Positions 14,588 through 20,600 of a stretch of 20,600 nucleotides of DNA are shown here, in pieces. The position numbers and the translations under genes were made by a program. Below the pieces are notes generated by a model. It did no database searches, had not been told where the DNA came from, and saw nothing but the letters and a program-made list of their open reading frames with translations. The stretch's first letter is position 1; each line of letters starts with the position of its first letter. Source of the DNA: a bacterium (GTDB lineage Bacteria; Bacillota; Bacilli; Lactobacillales; Streptococcaceae); the NCBI GenBank assembly GCA_905221215.1, contig CAJNCI010000016.1, forward strand, positions 1-20,600, written 5' to 3'.

Positions 14588-15211
14588 TTATCGCTCAGCC
14601 TCAAAAATATGAGGAATATCTGCTAACCCTTGAATCCTGTGATTCCCTTCATAAGACGACTCTAAAAAGTTGATACTTTGAATCCCACTATTCTGGGCAA
14701 ATTCCACATCCAGAGTCCGGTCCCCTATATAATAGGTGTTATCAGGATTCAGCTGATACTTGTCTAGCAAATATATAGCCGCTTCTGGACTTGGTTTCCG
14801 CGCAAAGCCACTCTGACTGGTTAAAATCGCTGTAAAATAAGATTCCAACCCCAAGTCTCTTAGAATGGCAAAAGCATTGTCTCCCTTATGAGTGTAAACA
14901 AAGTTCCGAATCCCTACTTGGTCTGCCCAAGCCAACACCTCACGCGCACCTGGCATTAAGACTACCTGGGCATTCTTTTCAGCCAAACTCTGGGCACGCA
15001 CCTCATTCAGCTCTTCCACACCTAGTTTTCGCTCTTCTGCCACCTGCATAAGCAAATCCTGCACCGAATACTTGAGGATAAACTCTCTCACTTTCTCCTT
15101 ATCATAAGGAATAGAAAACTGAGCAAAAGTCTCCTCAATCCCTGATAAAATCGCTTCGTAAGAGTCCAATAAAGTCCCGTCTAAATCCCAAATAAAAGCT
15201 ATTTCTTGCAT
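14588..15211 (-). CDS. HAD-family hydrolase, phosphoglycolate-phosphatase type
   Basis: A 207-residue haloacid-dehalogenase phosphatase of subfamily IA. Motif I is DLDGTLLDS (Asp9, Asp11), motif II is in YTHKGD, the motif III lysine is in ARKPSPEA near residue 139, and motif IV is GDRTLDVEFA (Asp164, Asp168). An alpha-helical cap follows motif I (residues 16-85). It probably removes phosphate from a small cytoplasmic metabolite; the substrate is not shown. It starts 3 nt behind the MATE stop codon, and its ribosome binding site (AAAGGATAGGA) overlaps the last MATE codons, so the two genes are translationally coupled. Confidence 0.88.
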   Translation of the reverse strand: MQEIAFIWDLDGTLLDSYEAILSGIEETFAQFSIPYDKEKVREFILKYSVQDLLMQVAEERKLGVEELNEVRAQSLAEKNAQVVLMPGAREVLAWADQVGIRNFVYTHKGDNAFAILRDLGLESYFTAILTSQSGFARKPSPEAAIYLLDKYQLNPDNTYYIGDRTLDVEFAQNSGIQSINFLESSYEGNHRIQGLADIPHIFEAER

Positions 15212-15214
15212 TTC

Positions 15215-16495
15215 CTATCCTTTCAAGCTCATATAACGCTGGTAACGGTAGCGTAGAAATAACCAACGAAAACCATTATCCAAAAGAGTTCCTGCCCAAA
15301 TACCAGGCAAACCCCAACCAAGAACAATCCCCATCAAATAGGCTGTCCCAATGCGGATACACCACATCCCTATGCTTGTCGCATAAAAGGGAAGTCGAGC
15401 ATTGCCCAAACCCTGCCAAACTGCCGTATAAATAACTGTCCCTGTCGCCATGGGAGTACCAAGTAGTGAAAAAAGTGTCACTAGCACACTAGCCTCCACC
15501 GCCAGAGGATCAGTCGTATAGAGATGAGTCAGTGGTATCCCTAAGGCATAGATACTGAAGGTCAAGGGTAGCATGAGAATCAGAGAAAGCCAAAAGGTTT
15601 GCTTGCTCAAACTAGCGACTCTTTTCCAATTATCCTCTCCAACTGCTCGAGCTACCAGCATGACCGTTGCCGTAGCAACGCCAAAGGCAGGCATGTAGTT
15701 AAACTGGGTCAAGACTTCTCCGACCGCATTTCCAGCCACTGCCTCCGTCCCAAACGAAACGACCAAGGCAATGATCACTACATCTCCAGCCCGCATCATA
15801 AGTCGCTCTCCAGCTGCTGGTAAAGCCAAGGTCAACAGTTCCTTATCTAAACCAAAAGTCGGTTTCGTATAAGGCAGTTTTAATTGTGACCACAAAATCA
15901 CAAGACCAACCAAACGAGACAGAATAGTCCCCCAAGCAACACCCGCTATCCCCATATCCAGTACAAAAATAGCTAGACTGGAAAAGAGAATATTCAAGGC
16001 ATTTGACAAGAGGCTGACATAAAGAGGCAGACGCGGATTATGCGTTGCACGAATCAAAGCTCCCAGACTGGTCATGAATCCCAAGAGAACAATCGATCCG
16101 CCTACCAAAGATAGATAGAGTCCGCCACTTTCGGCTACATCTCTCTCCGTTCCCAAGAGTCCAATCATCTCTTGCCCAGCGAAGATGGACAAAGCTCCTA
16201 AAAGAAAACTTACTAGTAAAGTAATTTTCAACGCCTCAGTCACATGATAGGCTAGCTTAGACTGTTCCTTCTGCCCCAAACTTTTTGAAATAACACTAGA
16301 AATAGCTGCCCCTAGAGCAATGAAAATCGCCTGATAAATCGTGATAATATTACCAGCCACTGAAACACCTGAAATAGCTATCAATCCTAAATGAGCAACC
16401 AAATAACTATCCACCATTCCCATGAGCATCTGCAAAAAGTTTTCGCCCATAGCTGGCAAGGCAATATTAAGAATGTCTTTATTTTTCTTAAACAA
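15215..16495 (-). CDS. MATE-family efflux transporter
   Basis: A 426-residue membrane protein with about twelve hydrophobic segments in two similar halves, starting with KDILNIALPAMGENFLQMLM and containing GVSVAGNIITIYQAIFIALG, typical of the NorM/DinF-like MATE family. It should export cationic or other organic compounds driven by a sodium or proton gradient; its substrate cannot be told. The best start is a TTG codon (16493-16495) placed 5 nt behind AGGAGG (16501-16506). It is followed at 3 nt by the HAD gene. No clear promoter is seen between the thrC terminator and this gene, so leaky read-through from thrC is possible. Confidence 0.88.
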   Translation of the reverse strand: MFKKNKDILNIALPAMGENFLQMLMGMVDSYLVAHLGLIAISGVSVAGNIITIYQAIFIALGAAISSVISKSLGQKEQSKLAYHVTEALKITLLVSFLLGALSIFAGQEMIGLLGTERDVAESGGLYLSLVGGSIVLLGFMTSLGALIRATHNPRLPLYVSLLSNALNILFSSLAIFVLDMGIAGVAWGTILSRLVGLVILWSQLKLPYTKPTFGLDKELLTLALPAAGERLMMRAGDVVIIALVVSFGTEAVAGNAVGEVLTQFNYMPAFGVATATVMLVARAVGEDNWKRVASLSKQTFWLSLILMLPLTFSIYALGIPLTHLYTTDPLAVEASVLVTLFSLLGTPMATGTVIYTAVWQGLGNARLPFYATSIGMWCIRIGTAYLMGIVLGWGLPGIWAGTLLDNGFRWLFLRYRYQRYMSLKG

Positions 16496-16515
16496 TCCTT
16501 CCTCCTGATGAAAAG

Positions 16516-16543
16516 AAACTCAGTTGGTTTCCCAACCGAGTTT
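16516..16543 (-). terminator. Terminator of thrC
   Basis: Minus-strand hairpin with 12-bp arms (16532-16543 and 16516-16527, one G-U pair) around a 4-nt loop. The T tail is short (CTTTTC), so termination may be incomplete and allow some transcription of the MATE-HAD pair. Confidence 0.75.
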
Positions 16544-16555
16544 ACTCCCTCTGTC

Positions 16556-18040
16556 TTAAAGCCCTAGATAAGCCTCAACCGCTGCTTGCATGTTAGCAGC
16601 TGCCACGGTTGTCTTATGACGAACTGGAGCTGTTTCAAGCCCATCAACCGCTGGTGGCACTGCCACTCCTGAAATATCATGTAATTGAGCCAAGGCTTCA
16701 AAGTCAGTCAAGCCTACTTTCCCTGTCACAGCCGCTACCGCAACCACTGGGAACTTGTATGGACTAGCTGTTGAAGCAATCACCGTCTTGGTAACATCAC
16801 CAGTAGACGCTTGGTACTTTTTATAAACTGCCGAAGCAACAGCTGTATGAGGGTCCTCGATATAAGAATCTGACTCATAAACACGCTTGATTTCTGCTGC
16901 TGTTTCTTCCTCAGTCGCATACTCTGCTGCAAAGAGGTCCAAAATCTCTGCATCAAAATTAGTCAACTCATATTGACCTTGGCTATTCAAGGCATTCATG
17001 AGTTCAGCTGTCTTAACCGCATCATTACCCAAAAGATGGAAAATCAAACGCTCCAAGTTTGAAGATACCAGGATATCCATAGATGGGCTAGTTGTTACCT
17101 TAAACTCACGTTTCTTGTCGTAAACACGTGTCTTGAAGAAGTCTGTCAAGACATTGTTGTCATTTGAAGCACATATTAATTTGCCAACTGGCAAACCAAT
17201 TTGCTTAGCATAAAAGGCAGCCAAGATATTTCCAAAATTTCCTGTCGGTACTGTGAAGTTGACCTTATCACCAGCCACAATCTCACCAGACTTGACCAAC
17301 TGAGCGTAGGCATAAACATAATAAACAATCTGTGGTACCAAACGACCAATGTTCATAGAGTTAGCTGACGAAAATTGCAACTTGTTGGCAGCCAATTTTT
17401 CACGAAGGGCTACATCGTTAAACATATGTTTCACGTTGGTTTGCGCATCGTCAAAGTTACCGTCAATAGCAATAACATGAGTATTATCGCCAGTCTGAGT
17501 GGTCATTTGCAACTCTTGCACCTTGCTGACACCATCCTTTGGATAAAAGACGATAATCTCAGTTCCAGGCACATCCGCAAATCCTGCCATAGCAGCTTTC
17601 CCTGTATCACCAGATGTCGCTGTCAAAATGACGATTTTGTTCTCTAAACCATGTTTCTTGGCAGCAGTCGTCATAAAGTATGGTAAGATAGACAAGGCCA
17701 TATCCTTAAAGGCAATCGTTAAACCATGGAACAGTTCCAAGTTATATTGCCCGTCTAATTTCACCAAAGGCGCGATAGCTGGAGTATCAAAATTGCTATC
17801 GTAGGCATTGTTGATACAGTAGTCCAACTCCTCAGCTGTAAAATCATCTAAAAATGCTGACAAAACTAACTTAGCCACTTCCTGATAAGAAGCATCTTTC
17901 AATTTGTCAAAATCCAAATCTACCTTTGGATAAGTAACTGGTGTAAACAAACCACCATCCGTTGCCAAACCTTGCAAAATTGCTTTGCTGGCAGTTACTG
18001 TATTGTTGGCATCACGCGTTGATTGATAAACTAATGTCAT
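16556..18040 (-). CDS. thrC: Threonine synthase
   Basis: A 494-residue PLP enzyme that converts O-phosphohomoserine to threonine. The N-terminus (YQSTRD...GLATDGGLFTP), the PLP lysine Lys112 in HGLTIAFKDMAL, the ATSGDTGKAA phosphate-binding loop and the late GNFGNILAA motif are all present. Length fits the longer bacterial type. Start ATG 18038-18040 has AAAGGAT about 10 nt upstream. It has its own extended -10 promoter; homoserine dehydrogenase and kinase genes are not nearby, as in other streptococci. Confidence 0.96.
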   Translation of the reverse strand: MTLVYQSTRDANNTVTASKAILQGLATDGGLFTPVTYPKVDLDFDKLKDASYQEVAKLVLSAFLDDFTAEELDYCINNAYDSNFDTPAIAPLVKLDGQYNLELFHGLTIAFKDMALSILPYFMTTAAKKHGLENKIVILTATSGDTGKAAMAGFADVPGTEIIVFYPKDGVSKVQELQMTTQTGDNTHVIAIDGNFDDAQTNVKHMFNDVALREKLAANKLQFSSANSMNIGRLVPQIVYYVYAYAQLVKSGEIVAGDKVNFTVPTGNFGNILAAFYAKQIGLPVGKLICASNDNNVLTDFFKTRVYDKKREFKVTTSPSMDILVSSNLERLIFHLLGNDAVKTAELMNALNSQGQYELTNFDAEILDLFAAEYATEEETAAEIKRVYESDSYIEDPHTAVASAVYKKYQASTGDVTKTVIASTASPYKFPVVAVAAVTGKVGLTDFEALAQLHDISGVAVPPAVDGLETAPVRHKTTVAAANMQAAVEAYLGL

Positions 18041-18071
18041 TACTCTCTATCCTTTATCTATAGTCTCTTCC

Positions 18072-18080
18072 ATTATATCA
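18072..18080 (-). promoter_or_regulatory. Extended -10 promoter of thrC
   Basis: Minus strand reads TGATATAAT, a perfect extended -10 element, about 31 nt ahead of the thrC start codon. No good -35 box is visible. No leader peptide or T-box is seen. Confidence 0.65.
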
Positions 18081-18115
18081 TGATTTTTCAGAAAATTCTC
18101 CCTTTGTAAAAGAAA

Positions 18116-19393
18116 TTATAGTACCAATTCTTTCTTCAAAGGCTCTAAATAAATCATTTCTTGTTTATTTCTCATCTTCAGTCCTTCATCAGCTAGCAAG
18201 AGTAAGTCTTTTGAAAACTCTATAATCGCAGTTTTCTCCTCATCTGTTAGCTTTTTCTTAGAAAATTGCCGCCTTAAAGACTTATAATTTCTCCCAAATG
18301 CTTTAAAGAAAGGTGCGATTTCTAAGTAATATTCAAGTTTCTCTAAATTAACTAATAATCCCAAGTGAAAGGCTGCTGAAGTAAATGTCCTATCAAGAGG
18401 CTGAGTACACACACTACGAAACTCAACCGTTCCTCGAGTCGTTAAGTCTTGGTACTGATAACTACGATGAGTTTCAAAATCCTTCTCCTGAGGGTAGATA
18501 AGAACCTCATCCCCATTCAGAGCAAATGCCTGGATTTCAGGTCTAGCCAAATAATCCCTTGCCTGAATCGGATAAAAATAATAGGTCTGCCCATCACGTT
18601 CCGCAGTAAAAATTGCAGAATGATCTAGATAATCAAAAAAATCATCCTCATCTTTAAAGAGGCTAGCATTGACACCAACATTCTCTGGATAGATACCATG
18701 CATGGATTCTTCCCAGAAAATATCTCTTGAGATTTTTGTATCCCAATCCGCACCTGTAAACTCAGAGTTTGCAAATAAATAAGCCTTAGCCCCTTCAATT
18801 TGGGTAAAAGCATTAATCACTCGTAAGTAGTTAGACTTTGAAACATCCAACTGAACCTGACTACCACAAATAAACGCTCCGTATTCAGGGAATTGATGTA
18901 AGTCTGATTTAGTCACATTTCTACTCAAATTCAAATAGTCCATCAGCATGCGATACCGTGGGAAAGCCACTGGACAATTCTCATTTTTATCCCAGTTGGG
19001 ATGAATTCCACAGCCAACAATAGCATGATTGGATTCACTTAATTTACTCTGAATTACATCCATATAATTATTAAAACGATTCTCGACCTCTTGAATCGTT
19101 TCAGCCTTACCAAATGCAAACTCAATCGTTGTATAAGAAACTTCAAATAAAATAGCATCCTGACTTATCGGATCCACTAACTGGATAGGATTACCAAAAT
19201 CATCTACCTTTTCTACAGTGAAATCCAGAGCAGAAACTAAATAATGAAATAGATCCTTTATAATTTCAACATCTGTAGCAAAGCCCTCCAAATTTACAAC
19301 AGGATACTCCAACTCAATTCCGACAAACAATTCAGGATTTTCTTTAATATTTTTCAAATACCGATGTTTTAATAAATCGATAGACCGAGACAT
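18116..19393 (-). CDS. Glutamate-cysteine ligase family protein (GCS2-like)
   Basis: A 425-residue cytoplasmic protein. It has GIELEYPVV (Glu27, Glu29) near the N-terminus, TIEFAFGKAETIQEVENRF near residue 90, GCGIHPN near 127, and GTVEFRS at 321-327. Paired Glu-x-Glu and EFR motifs of this kind mark the carboxylate-amine ligase fold of gamma-glutamylcysteine synthetases (GshA/EgtA/YbdK group), which join glutamate to an amine with ATP. Whether cysteine is the real substrate cannot be told. Pneumococci are thought to import glutathione, so another gamma-glutamyl or peptide-ligase role is possible. Start ATG 19391-19393 has AGGAT upstream. The gene lies between the tRNA cluster and thrC, without a clear terminator of its own. 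Confidence 0.68.
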   Translation of the reverse strand: MSRSIDLLKHRYLKNIKENPELFVGIELEYPVVNLEGFATDVEIIKDLFHYLVSALDFTVEKVDDFGNPIQLVDPISQDAILFEVSYTTIEFAFGKAETIQEVENRFNNYMDVIQSKLSESNHAIVGCGIHPNWDKNENCPVAFPRYRMLMDYLNLSRNVTKSDLHQFPEYGAFICGSQVQLDVSKSNYLRVINAFTQIEGAKAYLFANSEFTGADWDTKISRDIFWEESMHGIYPENVGVNASLFKDEDDFFDYLDHSAIFTAERDGQTYYFYPIQARDYLARPEIQAFALNGDEVLIYPQEKDFETHRSYQYQDLTTRGTVEFRSVCTQPLDRTFTSAAFHLGLLVNLEKLEYYLEIAPFFKAFGRNYKSLRRQFSKKKLTDEEKTAIIEFSKDLLLLADEGLKMRNKQEMIYLEPLKKELVL

Positions 19394-19438
19394 ACTATCC
19401 TACTCTTTCTTAATCTAAATAAAATTTGAATAACTATT

Positions 19439-19447
19439 ATTATACCA
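19439..19447 (-). promoter_or_regulatory. Extended -10 promoter of the GCS2-like gene
   Basis: Minus strand reads TGGTATAAT, a perfect extended -10 element, about 46 nt ahead of the start codon and directly behind the tRNA-operon terminator. Confidence 0.65.
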
Positions 19448-19462
19448 AAAATAATACAAAAA

Positions 19463-19487
19463 AGGAACGAAGATTAACTACGTTCCT
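19463..19487 (-). terminator. Terminator of the rRNA-tRNA operon
   Basis: Minus-strand hairpin with perfect 7-bp arms AGGAACG and CGTTCCT, an 11-nt loop and TTTTTT after the stem. It lies 13 nt behind tRNA-Leu and closes the cluster. Confidence 0.85.
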
Positions 19488-19499
19488 AGCTCTATACTA

Positions 19500-19583
19500 T
19501 ACCGGCGGCCGGGGTCGAACCGGCACGTCCTTGCGGACACTGGATTTTGAGTCCAGCGCGTCTGCCAATTCCGCCACGCCGGC
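19500..19583 (-). tRNA. tRNA-Leu (CAA)
   Basis: 84-nt class II tRNA with a long variable arm (TGTCCGCAAGGACGT). The anticodon loop CTCAAAA gives CAA. The acceptor stem GCCGGCG/CGCCGGT is complete with A73. CCA is not encoded. Confidence 0.97.
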
Positions 19584-19592
19584 AAATAGTAA

Positions 19593-19664
19593 CTGGGGTA
19601 GCTGGATTCGAACCAACGCATGAGGGAGTCAAAGTCCCTTGCCTTACCGCTTGGCTATACCCCA
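19593..19664 (-). tRNA. tRNA-Gln (TTG)
   Basis: 72-nt tRNA. The anticodon loop CTTTGAC gives TTG; acceptor TGGGGTA/TACCCCA with G73. CCA is not encoded. Confidence 0.97.
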
Positions 19665-19677
19665 ATAATATAAAATA

Positions 19678-19751
19678 GGCGAGTGATGGGGATCGAACCC
19701 ACGCATGCCAGAGCCACAATCTGGTGTGTTAACCACTTCACCACACCCGCC
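19678..19751 (-). tRNA. tRNA-His (GTG)
   Basis: 74-nt tRNA with the extra 5' G(-1) opposite C73 that marks tRNA-His. The anticodon loop TTGTGGC gives GTG. A queuosine target of Tgt. CCA is not encoded. Confidence 0.97.
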
Positions 19752-19764
19752 ATAATTCTATTAA

Positions 19765-19835
19765 CACGGGCAGTAGGAATTGAACCCACACTGAAGGTTT
19801 TGGAGACCTTAGTTCTACCTTTAAACTATGCCCGT
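19765..19835 (-). tRNA. tRNA-Trp (CCA)
   Basis: 71-nt tRNA. The anticodon loop CTCCAAA gives CCA; acceptor ACGGGCA/TGCCCGT with G73. The 3' CCA tail is not encoded. Confidence 0.97.
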
Positions 19836-19839
19836 AAAA

Positions 19840-19920
19840 TGGAAGGGGAGGGATTCGAACCCCCGAACCCGAAGGAGCGGATTTACAGTCCGCCGCGTTT
19901 AGCCTCTTCGCTACCCTTCC
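19840..19920 (-). tRNA. tRNA-Tyr (GTA)
   Basis: 81-nt class II tRNA with a long variable arm. The anticodon loop CTGTAAA gives GTA. A queuosine target of Tgt. CCA is not encoded. Confidence 0.97.
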
Positions 19921-19932
19921 AAAATATATAAA

Positions 19933-20005
19933 TGGCGCGAGACGGAATCGAACCGCCGACACATGGAGCTTCAATCCATTGCTCTACCAACTGAGCTACC
20001 GAGCC
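19933..20005 (-). tRNA. tRNA-Phe (GAA)
   Basis: 73-nt tRNA. The anticodon loop TTGAAGC gives GAA. The acceptor stem GGCTCGG/TCGCGCC has a U-C mismatch at pair 4-69, where B. subtilis (from memory) has U-A. CCA is not encoded. Confidence 0.95.
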
Positions 20006-20008
20006 TTA

Positions 20009-20082
<74 letters not shown>

Positions 20083-20091
20083 TTAATGAAA

Positions 20092-20181
20092 AGGAGGATG
20101 TGGGATTCGAACCCACGCACGCTTTTACACGCCTGACGGTTTTCAAGACCGTTCCCTTCAGCCGGACTTGGGTAATCCTCC
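20092..20181 (-). tRNA. tRNA-Ser (TGA)
   Basis: 90-nt class II tRNA with a long variable arm. The anticodon loop CTTGAAA gives TGA. The acceptor GGAGGAT/ATCCTCC is perfect, but the next base is T, so discriminator 73 would be U where tRNA-Ser usually has G. CCA is not encoded. Confidence 0.95.
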
Positions 20182-20185
20182 AAAA

Positions 20186-20259
20186 TAGTTTATACGGGAA
20201 CAAACCCGTGTCCTCTTAGTGAAAAGATAATATTTCAATTCTCTAGTAATGGACTAAAC
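20186..20259 (-). pseudogene. Decayed tRNA-Glu (TTC)
   Basis: The 82-nt gap between tRNA-Ile and tRNA-Ser is far longer than the other spacers (3-34 nt) and would hold one 74-nt tRNA with 4 nt on each side. On the minus strand it keeps the Glu anticodon loop CTTTTCA (TTC), followed by CAC, the T-arm start ACACGGGTT, TCCCGTA and the end CTA, all matching streptococcal tRNA-Glu as I recall it. The anticodon stem no longer pairs (ATTAT/CTAAG), the T loop has lost a base, and the acceptor stem is degraded. Many differences are G-to-A or C-to-T. Best read as a dead tRNA-Glu; a strongly altered functional tRNA is less likely. Confidence 0.6.
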
Positions 20260-20263
20260 ACTA

Positions 20264-20337
<74 letters not shown>

Positions 20338-20371
20338 AAGTTAAAAACTTGGTATAAAGAACAAAGTTCAA

Positions 20372-20442
20372 AGCGGGTGACGAGAATCGAACTCGCGACA
20401 ACAGCTTGGAAGGCTGTAGTTTTACCACTAAACTACACCCGC
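20372..20442 (-). tRNA. tRNA-Gly (TCC)
   Basis: 71-nt tRNA. The anticodon loop CTTCCAA gives TCC; acceptor GCGGGTG/CACCCGC with U73, normal for bacterial tRNA-Gly. CCA is not encoded. Confidence 0.97.
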
Positions 20443-20447
20443 TTAAA

Positions 20448-20520
20448 TGGGAGTTAACGGGATCGAACCGCTGACCCTCTGCTTGTAAGGCAGATGCTCT
20501 CCCAGCTGAGCTAAACTCCC
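20448..20520 (-). tRNA. tRNA-Val (TAC)
   Basis: 73-nt tRNA, the first after the 5S gene. The anticodon loop CTTACAA gives TAC; acceptor GGGAGTT/AACTCCC with A73. CCA is not encoded. Confidence 0.97.
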
Positions 20521-20524
20521 TAGA

Positions 20525-20600
20525 GCTAAGCGACTTCCATATCTCACAGGGGGCAACCCCCAACTACTTCCGGCGTTCTAGGGCTTAACTTCTGTGTTCG
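20525..20600 (-). rRNA. rrf: 5S ribosomal RNA, 3' part
   Basis: Minus strand reads CGAACACAGAAGTTAAGCCC, then GCCGGAAGTAGTTGGGGG and TGTGAGATATGGAAGTCGC, ending GCTTAGC: the last 76 of about 116 nt of a streptococcal 5S rRNA. The rest of the gene and the 23S and 16S genes should lie to the right. tRNA-Val follows after 4 nt, so the tRNAs are the distal part of an rRNA operon. Confidence 0.95.

Overview
The window is chromosomal DNA from a streptococcus of the mitis group (S. pneumoniae / S. mitis / S. oralis type). The evidence is a pneumococcal-style comG operon with a ComX (SigX) box, the gene order comG - DUF1033 - adh - nagA - oatA - tgt - DUF975 - pcp - LysM protein - HAD - MATE - thrC, a BOX-type repeat, and an rRNA-linked tRNA cluster without encoded CCA. 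Almost everything is transcribed on the minus strand; the one clear exception is the DUF975 gene at 11387-12244. Names and family statements rest on recognition of the translated sequence; no database search was run.

Layout from left to right. 1-320: the first 106 codons of a serine-rich-repeat adhesin of the GspB/Hsa/PsrP type, with a KxxKxGKxW signal peptide, running off the left edge. 321-771: a gene-free, very AT-rich stretch that carries the adhesin promoter and, at 589-752, what looks like the 5' end of a truncated group IIC intron sitting exactly behind a rho-independent terminator. 772-5124: a small SAM methyltransferase and the seven genes of the competence pseudopilus (comGG to comGA), read from a ComX box at 5117-5124. 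5142-8194: a DUF1033 gene, a zinc alcohol dehydrogenase with an AdcR-like palindrome, and nagA with a NagR/DasR-like operator. 8209-12914: oatA (peptidoglycan O-acetyltransferase), tgt, a divergent DUF975 membrane-protein gene that appears leaderless, and pcp. 12915-13222: pcp promoter, BOX-like repeat and a terminator. 13223-18040: a LysM surface protein with an M15-like C-terminal domain, a MATE-HAD gene pair, and thrC. 18116-19393: a glutamate-cysteine-ligase-like gene. 19463-20600: eleven tRNA genes, one apparent decayed tRNA-Glu, and the 3' part of a 5S rRNA gene.

Functional themes. The comG operon builds the competence pilus used for DNA uptake. oatA, the LysM protein and the adhesin act at the cell surface. 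nagA feeds amino-sugar recycling. tgt and the tRNA cluster serve translation. The most unusual points are the adhesin plus intron relic next to the comG operon, the decayed tRNA-Glu between tRNA-Ile and tRNA-Ser, the three identical 38-nt overlaps between pilin genes, and the leaderless DUF975 transcript whose promoter overlaps that of tgt.
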